Below, one piece after another: positions 33,735-45,479 of a DNA stretch of 64,000 nucleotides. The stretch lies in the NCBI GenBank assembly GCA_029891345.1, contig CM057002.1:16320295-16384294 (forward strand), given 5' to 3'. The number at the start of each line of letters is the position of its first letter. Within the stretch, counting starts at the first letter, position 1. Origin of the DNA: Dryococelus australis. Lineage: Eukaryota > Arthropoda > Insecta > Phasmatodea > Phasmatidae. The notes under the pieces were generated by a model. The model was not told the origin of the DNA, ran no database searches, and was given only the letters and a program-made list of their open reading frames with translations. Position numbers and translations under genes: made by a program.

Positions 33735-36129
33735 AACTATGTCACACATAATTTATAACTTGTTGTGCGACGCATGTAGGATGGCCTGACAGAGCCAATG
33801 CATTCTCCGCCTTCAGAGGCCACAGCAGGTAAACATATAGCTAATTCACCTCTCATGAGTGAGGCTTTGAACATACGCCAAGGATTGAACATTGACGCAT
33901 GCTACATTGCTGCGAAACGTGCTTACGCTCTCTACGGGCGACTTTGCCCCATCAAAGAGCAAGCAAGAGCTCGGGGCAAGTCACAAACAGTGCCAGAGTA
34001 ATTTTCACGTGCCAATAAAAGAGACTCCACATGTTGGACAGCCTCGGATATAAATATGATTAATGCGTTTAATTATGAATTGTAATGCCTGCCCAGAACC
34101 AAACATGTGATCGCCATCCTTTTGAATAAATATTATTTTATTTGACGGACCACTGCCTTTAAATGATCTGAGAAGGAAGTTCCAGTGACACCATACGATC
34201 GCAGCACCTCTGCTGTCCTGTGACGCCACACCCGCCAGCTTCAGGTCGAGGTGAATAAATTTGTCGTCGCCGCCTCCATACAGGGAGATAAGAAATGAGC
34301 GTCACTGCTGCAACCCTGATAAACCAACCCCTGGAATGAAAGGCTATGCTACCCTGCACCCCCGGAAGATCACAGATCCAAGGGATTTTCTACTATATAA
34401 GGAGGTACAACACGCCTCTACCCAGAGATGCCAGGTTCGCCGGCCGCATAGGTCAGCAAGCACTCCCTGGTCTGCGGAGACCTTTCTCCTCTCCTATAGC
34501 ATGCAACGGCTCCAACCTCTCCAGCAGTTTGAGAAGGCAGCACCAACCTACAGCTTGAAAAGGCTTCTAGTGGCTTGCAAAGGATGTACGCTTCCAGCAG
34601 CTTGTGAAGGCCGCATCTCCCAATGGCTTGTGAAGGCTCGTCCATACCAGCCGACCGCAAGGACGGCTCTCTCTCCAGAGGTAATCCATGACGTCCACCT
34701 CCTGCACCCCCCTTTTACCCCAGTCAGTACTTGGACTCCACGAAAGCAGGTCGTAGCGACATTCTAACCCTTCTGGACGAATTCCCCTTTTAAGAGGAAA
34801 TGCTGTAAAGAGCGTCATTTACATAATTTTTAAATATGTTTTCATCTGACTAATTTTGGATACTAATTTTACGAGGCTTACCTTCGCCTACAGTCATACG
34901 TAACTTATTTCATTTTTAGTTAACGTGTATTATCCAATCGGGATTCCAGATTTTCATATTTCAGAATAATAAGTATTACGATAAATTGCAGTTCGCCGAC
35001 TACCATTATTTTAACATTAGTTCCCTGTCCGTTATTGTTATGAGTTATAATATAAATGCCTAGCAAAAGAGGAGGGACGCAGATTCGCATTCGATGGCAA
35101 GTACATCGGGCGAGGCAGAGGTTGATTAATGTACATTCAGAGGTAGGAACCGAGTGTAAGGCCACACCCCCACCTACGGAACCTGAGTTTAAACCTCGGC
35201 CGAAGTCACCTTTCATTCCTCTCGACCACGAGTCGGAGTTAAGACACATACCTAGGTGCTTGTTGGCCGTGGCAAGATCAGGAACACGTGAACGACCTCC
35301 AGCCGGAGACTCCTGCACCTATGGTAACCATAATGCCTCCCAAACGCTCTGAAAGAAAAACAGTTCAAATGATGTGTACGATTCGTGTAGCATCGGGAAA
35401 AATTTTCCGAGTTGAACTGCCTGTGAAGGTTACTCCGAGAACCCCCATCGCTACTTCCCTTTTGAATTTTGTTCCCAACCGACGACCAACACGATCCTTA
35501 TGTATAACACCTCTCCCTCCACTGGGATCATCCACACTCATCGATTAAACGGTACTCTCATTACCCCCTCTCCCGGGACTACTGGTGTCCTGCATCTTGG
35601 CAGCCTTTGTAGTGAGAAAGAATGTACTCCCCGGCCAGGAGACACTCACAGTTCAGCTCACTCTGGGGTTTAATTTCCCTTCCCTCAGATGGGATCCTTC
35701 CACAAGGCGGCCCCTTACTGCACCTTCCACAACCCACCGGGCTGAAATAGACAAAAACACACCACGGAAGGAATTCGAGATGAATCGGGAGGGCAATCAG
35801 TGCTCCATCAACTAATCCGAAAGTAGGACCCACGTTATTTCTTTGTGCCACTTATTTTGCTTTCTTGTTACCCACAGGAATATCTGTAAAATGATATTTG
35901 CAACCCTACATATAACCAGTCCTTCAACTATTCTTGTGAATGGTATGTTCAAAAGAAGGGCAGCAAGCACCACTTTACATCATCTTCAAGGGATGAGAGT
36001 TCTACACATCTCCGAAAGGATGGCAACTTTCACCATCGCCCAGATGAATCTCAGTCACATCACAGGGGTGGAAAGAAAAAGGGATGGGGGGGGGGGGGGG
36101 GATTTACGGGTGACACTTACTGTCTAAGA
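33735..36129. other. no recognisable gene
   Basis: Many short overlapping open frames occur on both strands, none with a family motif. A 12-base G run lies at about 36087-36100. 35380-35480 loosely resembles 44190-44260 at the peptide level (ELPVKV against ELPTKI), which may indicate another decayed repeat. Confidence 0.35.
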
Positions 36130-37820
36130 AGATAAATTACTTTGCTTCATCTAAATGCTTCACTCTAAAGTGCATTGAACGGGGCTTGTAATTATATGAT
36201 TTTTATCAGAGTGGCTACCGGGTATTCCAAGGTTGCGGGTATTATTACAGATGTGACAGAGTTGGTATGTTTCAACATTTGCAGTCAGTAAACAAGTGCG
36301 CATCAGGTCAGACGAACCCTCAGCCGAGAGTAATATATTGCCGTGGACCAGCCGAAAACACCAGTTGTTAGTCAGCTCTTGTAAAAGCCACATCAGCCTT
36401 GGCAGCTGGCTCTGCTGCCTCTTGCGCTAGAGCGCTTTGACCAACCACCGCCTACACTGCCTAGAAACTCTTCTCATCGCCGCCTACCGCCAGATCTTCC
36501 AGAAACCATCCCCTCGTAACCTTCTAGAAAATTTAGCCACCTTAGTCACTTGCCCACGGCAACAGCTACCCCACGTTCCCTTCAGGAAGTGAACCGCCTA
36601 AGTCCCTTCAGAACACATGAGACAGCATAGACAGGGAAAGTTTACTTAGCTACCTTAGTAAAAACTGCCATCCTTTAGTTCAGAACCAGGTCCCCTTCAC
36701 TTGGATAGTGTAGTTTTCTACTTCCGGTCAGCTCGAGGTAGTCAGGAGATAGTAAGGTACACTGTTTTATTCTTCTCAGAATAAATACGTTTCAAACCTA
36801 CCTTGTTCTCTCATTTCATCGAGTACACTTAGAATCTATAGTAGACACCACGTCACATAAGAGTGGAGCAGGAGTACGGGGAATGACAATACCACTTTAC
36901 TGCCTAGTGTACTGCCTTGCATACAACTGCAAGCTCCCCCTCAGGGATTCGTACGCCAGCACACACACACCACTAGACAGCCACTCGTTTGGTGTACGAT
37001 GTGCACCTAACAGTAGAGCACCAACCACTAGTCATACACCTCTAAAGAGGGCAGACCATTAGACCAGTTAGTACTACGTCAACCTTACCACCTGAGTTGC
37101 CAGAGTGAGTACTTGGTTGGCTCTGGGTTGGGCCTGTCCACTCTAGGACCATCACCCATCAAAGCTATTGGTACGACTCCAAGAGAACCAGCTCTCCACA
37201 CACTGCACCGTTTGTGTTGCTCGGCGTTGGCCCAGTTGCTGAGATAGCAGAACACTAGTTGATAGGAAAATGTACGTCGCCTGCTCCTATCTGCTGAGAC
37301 CAAGTTTAGAACCTAACGCCCTTTACCAAGAGAGGTGGGAAGGACCTGAAGGCTACCTCTCCCTACCAAGCTACCTGGAGCTGTACCCAGACCAGTAAGG
37401 CACTTAGCCAAGAGTCACCCCGCGAACAAGCTCAGGCCGTCCATAAGATGGTCGAGCTTCACCCCCCAGCTCTCTGCCATTCTCTATTTTCAGATTCCCA
37501 GAAGGTTCCAGGTGCACCGCACCCCATCGTCGCTGCTGTCAGACAAGGAGAGAAGGTGCCTATTGGATTGGCCTGCCCGTGGTTTTCCGATCGTCACTAC
37601 ACCAGGCCGCCGAGGACCGCCACCAGCAGCTGCACCCCAGCCAGTAAGCCCGCAGTACCGCCCAGCAGACCAAGCGCTGGTGTAAGTAAGCAACCAGTAC
37701 TAAAGCCAACTGCCCGGCCCAGTAACTGACTTTGTACCTAGCCGACAGCCTACACGGTCCACATTATATTCAGGAAGGGCTCCGTTACCAAAGTAAAGCA
37801 GCCACCAGCCACCCTAAGTA
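36130..37820 (+). repeat. long dispersed repeat R3, copy 1
   Basis: It shares diverged blocks in the same order with 51765-52990. Examples are AAAGTGCATTGAACGGGGCT, the TATTACAGATGTGACAGAGTT segment, AAGCCACATCAGCC, and a CATCGCCGCCTACC segment. The right half is less certain. The class is unknown; long AT/GC-mosaic, non-coding structure would suit a large LTR or non-autonomous retroelement. Confidence 0.55.
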
Positions 37821-37929
37821 AGTGCTTCCGGCCTGCCATGACAAAATTACTGCTGAGATATTGAGTCACATTGCCCTGAGCCAGATAGATATTAAATAAT
37901 GGTGCATGATGCTGTCTCCCACAATGCAT

Positions 37930-38505
37930 ATGGAGATCTGTCAGAGCAGGCTCTACAGCATCCCAGATATGTCCAATAAGATTGAGGTCGGGTGACCTCT
38001 GGGGTCAGGCAAACCATTTGAAGCCTGCAGATATTTTATTCAACAATTCGGAAGACGTGGGCTATTACACTATCTTACTGTAGTGTAGGGTGCCAGCAGG
38101 TCCCAGTATAATTCACTGGTGATAGTGGGATATGCACCAGGGGACCTATTTCATCCCATACAAACAGTACCCATACGAGATACCACCACTGGTCCGAACT
38201 GTACCATACGGACACACGAGATCCATTGTGTCGTGCTTGCAACACACTTGTAAACTACCATCTCCGTGTACCTCAACTCATTCATCAGATGGACATTTTT
38301 TCCATGCATCGGGGATCTAATGGTGATGTTCCCTCGCCCACATTAACGGTTGAGTCTTGTGCCATGTGGTGAGGTGGCTTCTGTACCCTATAGCCAGACA
38401 ATGTTTCTGGACGGTGTGACTGCTCACAAGATGCTGTGGTCCAGCACTGACTTGGCGATTGATCTCTTGTACTGTGGACTGCCTATCCACTATTGCCAAC
38501 TGAAC
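37930..38505 (-). pseudogene. Tc1-type transposase, broken
   Basis: On the minus strand 38499-38317 encodes a helix-turn-helix region typical of Tc1 enzymes: RQSTVQEINRQVSAG, SSHTVQKH, AIGYRSH, WAREH. Near 38002-37956 the end of the catalytic core reads PQRSPDLNLIGHIWDAV. The family has glutamate where this copy has glycine (NPIEHIWD), so the third DDE residue is lost. The stretch between is full of stops and shifts. A Tc1 enzyme moves its element into TA sites; this copy cannot. No terminal repeats were found. Confidence 0.8.
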
Positions 38506-38759
38506 GATCTAACGGTGACCCCCATCATCAATATGTCGTATGCCATGGCACTGTGGTTTTACCCAAATCCATGAACTCAAGGTACACACTTGACATGGTG
38601 GGCCGTGGAAATCCTAGTACCCACACGTCAGAGATAGCGTGCCTCCCCCCTCCCCTCTACACCAGGCCCCAGCAATCTGGCCACAATCAACTTTGTTGAG
38701 AGCTTGTTTCTTCCTCACTTATGTCTCCAACTACTGTATTACTCAGTCAGTTTAAGGTC

Positions 38760-39129
38760 TGACAACATCCCAGCCATGCATGGTTTGGCACTTTTCCATC
38801 CAACAGGATGACCACAGCATAATTTTGCCAACATGGCAGGTGTGTCTAATTCAACTGCTCATGAGTGTATTTATCTAATTATAAAGTACGGCCTATTAAT
38901 ACACATGGGATTTTTGCTAGTAGTCTGCATGGTAATAAAACAAGTCTCATCAAAAAACCTCATTATCATGTGATACTACTCAAACAAAAACATCAATCTT
39001 TAAAATTTTTGTATGTGAAAATATGACCAATTTTTATTTTTAAGTAAAAATTGGAATAAAACATTGTCTAATATTCCTGCGAATATGTTGTGAAATAATA
39101 AAAGAATGAAAAGTAACATGTATAAGTAT
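38760..39129. other. no recognisable feature
   Basis: AT-rich sequence just downstream of the NOL8-like gene's polyadenylation signal. I see nothing in it. Confidence 0.4.
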
Positions 39130-39135
39130 TTTATT
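39130..39135 (-). promoter_or_regulatory. NOL8: polyadenylation signal AATAAA
   Basis: On the minus strand AATAAA lies about 60 bases after the stop codon of the NOL8-like gene, giving a short 3' UTR. It is the canonical signal closest to the stop. Confidence 0.7.
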
Positions 39136-39194
39136 TTACACATTATATTATATTGTACAAGTTGTGTTTAAAAAACACTATTCCTAACACATAA

Positions 39195-39418
39195 TCAATT
39201 ACTATCTCTTCTGCTGACCAAACCATGGTAATGGTTACCTCTTCTTCCTAATTTTTTCACCTTCCTGTGTAAGGAGTACATTCCTCGTTTCTTGTGAACA
39301 GTAAGTTTGGTAGTTTTAACTTTTTTCTTGGCAAATCTCTTTAAGTTTCTTCTGTATTCTGAGAAATTTTCATTTTTCTTCACATTGGTTCTTTTGCGAT
39401 TGAAGAACTCCACCCCTT
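39195..39418 (-). CDS. NOL8: NOL8-like nucleolar protein, last exon (exon 6 of those in the window)
   Basis: This encodes the C-terminal 73 residues and a TGA stop. The acceptor is TTACTGTTTCAG ahead of AAGGGGTGG. Its first two bases complete a glutamate codon begun at the previous exon's end, so the phase fits. The sequence starts EGVEFFNRKR and turns strongly basic (EYRRNLKRFAKKKVKTTK, then KKRG and KVKKLGRRG). A short basic tail is what NOL8 ends with, and basic tails target or anchor nucleolar proteins. In vertebrates NOL8 supports ribosome biogenesis and pre-rRNA processing in the nucleolus; that role here is inference by homology. Confidence 0.8.
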
Positions 39419-39894
39419 CTGAAACAGTAAGCCATTCAGAAATGTCACATAACACAACAATTGGACATCACCTTTACAATCAGGCATATTGAGAACATAT
39501 GTACTCACAAGGCCAAAGTCTTTACTCATAAAACTTGTTACCCAGTTTTCTGGACAAAGAACATACGAGAGATTCAATGTGTGTACACAACTTAACATAG
39601 ATACTGAACATCTGAGAAAATAAAACAAAAGAGTCACTCTTCCACTGGTCACATAATTTGGATACTATGAAATGATTACAAAATGCTTCATGTTTAGTAA
39701 ATGTATAACAGTGTTAAAATGATCAAATCATGACTGTTGACACAAGTTATATTTTGGAAACGTGTGTACAGAAGTACTCAAGAGTAAGCCTCAGGCAAGC
39801 AGTTAAACTCTGTTTGCTCAGAATAATTACCTGGCATCTCAGATACACTGGGAGGTGGTCTAACAGTCACAAATCATGCATCGCACCACAGCTT

Positions 39895-40235
39895 GTAGTC
39901 TATTTGGGTTTCTTCACACTTTTTGAATCAAAACTCTGAAAAATCACTCCATGTATAACATGTTTAGTTATTTCCCAAACATGCTATGTATATCAGCATT
40001 TTATACTTCTGTTACCATGAAAGTACATTACTTTTTGTTAAATTGAAGTTTTACCTGTATTTTATTTATAAATTATAATATTTAATTTATAATAAATATT
40101 AATAAAAACAGTGAGAAAACATGTGCGTTGGTAGTGCCTAGCAAGAAATTGTTCTCGTACAAAATATTATTACAAGTGAGTGCGCATTAATTTGAAGTGT
40201 TGTCCTTTGGTGTAAATTTGCTAGACTTATGATGT
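39895..40235 (+). mobile_element. MITE-B copy, right end worn
   Basis: The left end TAGTCTATTTGGGTTTCTTC is followed by TTTGAATCAAAACTCTGAAA and CACTCCATGTATAACATG, as in 17124-17540. The family interior AGTGCCTAGCAAGAAAT follows. The right terminus is not recognisable. It lies in an intron of the NOL8-like gene. Confidence 0.72.
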
Positions 40236-40455
40236 GTTTGGTTGCTTGCGAGGGGCAGAATATGCCAGATTCTTATACAGACCTTCTAGCATGGTGATGG
40301 ATGAGGATAAAGTTGTTGATGTTCCCCAGGGCGCCAGCTTCTCTACGTCTCGGAAAAGCACAAGCTTCGTGATTTCTCAGGGTCGTTACAGGTCAACAGC
40401 CTGTGGTGGCATCCCCCAGCAGAGCACATCTAATTACGAATTGATAAAGCCATAG
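40234..40455 (+). other. open frame of unclear status
   Basis: A 73-codon frame opposite to the host gene, in its intron, directly right of a MITE-B. It ends STSNYELIKP then TAG. The codon composition is not AT-biased like the surroundings, so it could be a small exon or gene fragment. I see no known motif. Confidence 0.2.
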
Positions 40456-42166
40456 CCACACACATTGAACACTCTCATGCATGATGGTTTACCATGTGGT
40501 AGCAAATACTTGAGAGGGCAAGTTCCCATGGTGAAAAATAAATAAGAAAATAATTAAAGACAGGTTTCAAAGAAGTAGGTTGTATTACCAAAAAGATACA
40601 TAGGTAACATACACAAGTCCTTGTGTCTGAAATAGGCCTGGTAGACGAGGCCTGCCAGGGGCCTAAGCGGATAAAGGTGTAGAACAGCACAGTGGAAATT
40701 ACAGTATTAACCTCTCTCGGGTCGCGAGTCTACGGAAAGAACAGCTAGCACACGGTAGGAGCAAAAACGAACAGACTCCGGTAACTGAACTAACATGATT
40801 TACCACAACTGATGAAATTCGCGCGGCGCGGTATGCATCTACCCTCAATGACCCACTGTTACGACTCAAAATGGTAGTGCGGAGAAGCCGTTAGCAATGG
40901 CCATCTTCCCGCCAGCATGCATACACTGAACAGCATACATAAGAAAAAAAAAAAACCAAAATGCATAAAAATACTCAGACAAATTAATTTAATATTTCTG
41001 AATAATTAGAACTCCTCTGGAAAGTCATAGTTTGTCGTTGTTGAGCATCTTTCACACATAAAACACTATTAAAATTCATACAAATACATTACACTCAAGT
41101 TTAGCTACTTTATATAACAGTGATAAAATATTCTAAATTTAATAGGCAAACAGTTTAAATCAATATTTTTCACTATTTCTAATGGAGAAATGAGCATACT
41201 AAAACAGTGGAGAAATAACTACAATGACACCTGTCACAAATGTGACAGAGCACAATAACAGGAGAAAAAGGCAGATATGAAAACAGTGTAACATGGGAAG
41301 AGGTACGTTACAGAAGAAAATACCTGAGAGAAGGCAAAGAAAGATTATGGAAGGAAAGAATAAGAAAGAAAACAACAAATGGAAAAATAAGAGGTGAAGA
41401 AAACAAGAGACATCTATAAAAAAACAGCTTGTTTAATATGCATACTGTACTAGCAATATACTACCTACCACACACACACTAAAGATTACATTAATTAATA
41501 CAAATACAGTAGAACAGAACTTTAAAATTTACTTTACTGTAGTTACAGTGCACTTTTCTTTAACATTCCAAAGGGTACTTTTAGCTTAAATTCAGATGAG
41601 AAACTACAACGTTTCTTCCCCATTGTTGTGCCACATGTATCAGTAACACAAAACTTAGTTACAACTGTTTGTTGGCTACACCCCCATGGCAAGGCAACAA
41701 CACGGAAACTACTGTACGTACGACATGTGGCTACAAGGTGGCAACAGCACCCGCTTGCACAATGGCAACAGTGTTCACGTAATTGATAATGGTACAGCTT
41801 GTGTGCTCACGCACATATTTACAAGTCACAAACAAGCAGTGCCGTGTTTAAGGCCAGCACACAGCTGATGGGCTTGCGGAACGTTAGGCAGCTAACTTGT
41901 ACACACATTAAATTTGAGTGGCCTAGTTGTCATTAGTATTTGGACTCATTGCTTGAAGTAATAAATAGATGATAGGGTTATATGTATACGAAATATTATT
42001 TTTTGTGAATTTTCCAGTTGGAAAATTGGCGGAGGGGGAGGGGCTATACATGATGGGGAGCTGTACACGAGTAAATACAGTAATAAGAATGTAAGGAAAA
42101 GATGGACTTTTTATAAATAACAATCCAAAATCTGAACTACTTTCAATATTTAACAGTGCGACCTAC

Positions 42167-42412
42167 CACTCAGTCTCACGTCATCTGGCAGAAAGAAAAA
42201 TGTATTTCCTTGAAGAAGCTGTACTTCACTCTTGGAAGATTCCTGTGGAAGTGAAGGCACCTTGTCTGTTTTTTTGGCACTGCCTCTACCTGCTTCTTCA
42301 TCTTCTTGATCACTTGAGTCATACTTGAATGGGTTTTGACTCCACCCTCTATTGTGGCTTCGGGATCCTTCTTTAGGACTAGCGTGATAGTCACTGTCTT
42401 CTTTCTTTTCAT
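42167..42412 (-). CDS. NOL8: NOL8-like nucleolar protein, exon 5
   Basis: 246 bases, with acceptor TTGCTCGCAG ahead of ATGAAAAG and donor GTAGGT at 42161-42166. Its first two bases finish an aspartate codon (GAT) started in exon 4, and its last base starts the first codon of exon 6, so both junctions are in phase. The protein is acidic and serine-rich (DEKKEDSDYHAS, YDSSDQEDEEAGRG). It ends with LLQGNTFFFLPDDVRLS, which I align with the FFFF..NDERL segment I recall near the C-terminus of vertebrate NOL8. The ATG-bearing reading upstream of 42412 is intronic. Confidence 0.82.
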
Positions 42413-45093
42413 CTGCGAGCAAACAAGTACAATAAAAGTAACATGGTAATATACAGTACATATAAATATACCAGCTTTAAATATAAATATCATACAACGT
42501 ATGTACATGTCGGGACTTCCAATTTTATACTTAATACTAAAACATACTGTATTTATCTGCAGAAAGGTTAACCTTGTGTAAAGGCCGCACCTGTTATTTA
42601 GCGCTGGTAAACGTATACAATTTCCCATTACATGGCAAATCTTTTTCAACTAATAAAAGCAATTATCTAGTTTATTTTAAGATATTTTATTTCTGCAGCT
42701 GAATGTCAAGGCCACAGGCAGCACCTGAAGGGAAATGACGGTGGAGCTCTGCAGTTGTCATATGGTATGAAATTTGTTCATGTTACTTATGCATGAGATT
42801 TTACGCAATGCAAAAACTCCTGACAATGTTTGATTTATTAAAAAACCAAATCCTGGTAATTAGTTAAATACATACTAAATCATACAACAAAAATTATTTT
42901 TCACACCGGAATGGGGAAAAATTAGCATAAGAGTGATGCAAGGTGTCTTTTTTCAACTATTATTGATTGACTTCTACTCATCAGTGCAAATGAACATGGG
43001 GCACTTGCAGCGGAGTTTGATTTGCCGCCACCACCAGTGAGACGTCAGAGATTGTTGTACCTACTAAGGCAGAGGACGGACACTCCATGCCTGAGACAAT
43101 TATTCACTGGCCGAGCCATCAAAACCATTCAACACGATTCACTGAGTACAACAGTGCACCACCAGATGTCACAACTTGTACCTGCACCAGAACATGTGCC
43201 TATATCCAGTGCCCGCCACTGACGTCTCAATCATAAAGGCTCTTAAGGCACGCTTCTCGCACCTGCTACTCCCTCTCCAAGACAAACCCCCTATGCTAGA
43301 TGAAGAAGGGGGGCGCTTACACCTCCTGTAACACGTTGACACGTACCAGTCCCTTCTGGACAAGTAGAGTAGAGCTGGGGAAAGTTAAGTCAGTTAAACA
43401 GCCACTTGCAATACTGCCCTACCTTTAGCTTTGCGCAGGTCGCCTCAATCTGCTTCACATAGGGTGTTTTACCTTCCGCAAGTCGTGGGGGATAGGAGGT
43501 AGTACCTTCACCATCCTTGTTTATTTCTGTCAAAAGAAATAAACAATGATTATCTTACTTTCAAATATCACTTCTGTATCATAGTACCCATCCCTCATAG
43601 ACATCAGACCTAAACGGGGGGCGGCAGGAGACCAGGGTTTTATTCTTCCTGTAATGACACCTCACACAACCCACAAAACAATCTTGGACGTCCACCCATT
43701 CACCGCACTTGTGTGGTGAACGGTAGAATCCCGACACTAGGTTATCGCTTCCTTAGGGGTTGGAATGCTGGTCTGGGGTTTGCACTTCTCATTATGCACT
43801 AATGGTGCCGAGAGGGGCAGCGCTATGGGTCTGGGGAGACCAACCCTACTGGGACCTCACAGTGGTGGGACCACTGTTAGCATTACACAGCTCGACTATC
43901 TCCTCATCCCAGAGCTGGAGTTGAGTGAGATACAGCGTTGATCGGCAGCCCCAACACCCACACTGTCTACACGCTTACACATCAACTGCCTCACTCCGAC
44001 CAGGTCTGATCATAGGCATTAGTCAAAATGTCATTTATCCCCAGTGGTGGTATTCAAAAGAGGATGAAACGGGCAAGGGCTGCCTCTAAATCTCCCTGGG
44101 GGCTTAAACTCCTACCTGACGAGATCTAGCTATTTAGTCTACGAGAGCCAGCTGCAGTTCTCCATCGGCTCACCGCTCCAGCTCCTCCTGCCCCTATACC
44201 GGTTATCTTCGAGCTGCCAACCAAGATAGTACCATCCGGTAGCTTAAACCTTTCTCTACGGCACCGGCAGATCCACGGAAGGAACACCCCTCACTCAGTG
44301 GGGCACCCGACCTGCCCTGCACCTTGTCTGCCTACGTACCAAATACCCCACTAGCCGATAATGGTCGTACCACAGAAACTACTTCTAGTACACCTCACGA
44401 GTCAAAACCAATTCAGTCACAGGGATCACATTGCCCAGGTATACCCACATGAGCAAACCTGCATCCCGCCAAGTGGGCCTAGCTGAACATGACTTCGTTC
44501 CAGTCAACAACGAATGAGGCCAGTTTCGTACATGAGCTGAGCACCCATACCACACAGAGCATTAGTCACACGCCACAAGGATGCACCTAGCCTAGCGTCC
44601 GACCAAAATAACTTTGTGCCGGTGACGTAACTAACCACTAGAGTCCATCACCTGACAAGAGTAGCATCTGACATAATAGTCGCACGTCACATATCACATT
44701 AGAGTCTCTCCCATTTATGACACTTAAAACTGGCATAACATGTGCTATCCATATGCGAGTAAAAATTTTCATTTTATACTGAAGAAGTATTTAATAGTAA
44801 CGCATCAACCAGACACTAGAAACATTTACTGTACAATTTAAAGTGAAAAGCCGTTTAAAAAGAAGTATCTTATAATAAGATTTTAATTTACTTGTAATGT
44901 ATTAGTAAAAAAGTACAATTTTTCTTTAGAAAACTTTGACAAGACTAATAGCATTATGTTCAACGTTTTGGATTGATGCGTGCCCAGTTAGACTAACAGG
45001 CACGTTGGTCGAGGATTTCGTCCACTAGACCAAAAGTGGTGTGGTTTAGTTTAGATAGACGACGAGAGGCGAGGAATGTTGGTTAGCACTTAT
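42413..45093. other. intron of NOL8-like gene, left part
   Basis: Intron between exons 4 and 5 (whole intron 42413-48288). 43700-44700 is comparatively GC-rich, holds short peptide-like stretches without recognisable family, and may be an old repeat. I find no exon that fits the gene's phase. Confidence 0.4.
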
Positions 45094-45300
45094 TTACTCC
45101 TGCTTCTTGGGCGCTTTGGTCGTGGTGGGTTTCACCCAGACGTAGCGAGCTTGGCCCATACCGAAGCAGCAATTCCAATGGTAGGCTTCGTTGGTCCAGA
45201 AGTGGATGTTGTCCCAGCTGAATCTCACTTCAGTACTCGTCAACAACCCTTTTACCACAGGGTGACACGAGAGATGAATACATAGACAAGAAGATACGTA
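45094..45300 (-). CDS. exon-like open frame inside a NOL8 intron
   Basis: The open frame runs from 45459 to a TAA at 45094-45096; the left 200 bases are the part that looks coding. It encodes VRFSWDNIHFW, TNEAYHWNCCFGMGQARY and VWVKPTTTKAPKKQE. The composition is balanced and third-position GC is high in AT-rich surroundings. Upstream in the same frame is a segment ending at a possible donor (CTCAG before GTACGAG, about 45345). A possible acceptor near 45237 (TTGACGAG) would join it in phase. I do not recognise the protein. It could be a nested gene's last exon, a retrocopy, or a repeat-borne fragment. Confidence 0.4.
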   Translation of the reverse strand, partial: YVSSCLCIHLSCHPVVKGLLTSTEVRFSWDNIHFWTNEAYHWNCCFGMGQARYVWVKPTTTKAPKKQE

Positions 45301-45479
45301 CAATACAGTGACCGGAGCAGTCGACACTGACTCGTACCTGAGTTGGGCGGTGCGGTCCCATTCCGGCTGCCTTTCCGGTGTAGGTTGAGAAAGTGCCCTC
45401 AACTGTCTGGCGGCAAAGAACACTGCGTTTTGTTCCCTGTGCTTTTGGCCATAAGGCATTGAGTCTCTGCTCTTAGCTT

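Noticed and set aside
40234-40455. Possible host exon on the plus strand
   Set aside because: Listed only at low confidence: no splice sites or homology, next to a transposon end, and opposite to the host gene.
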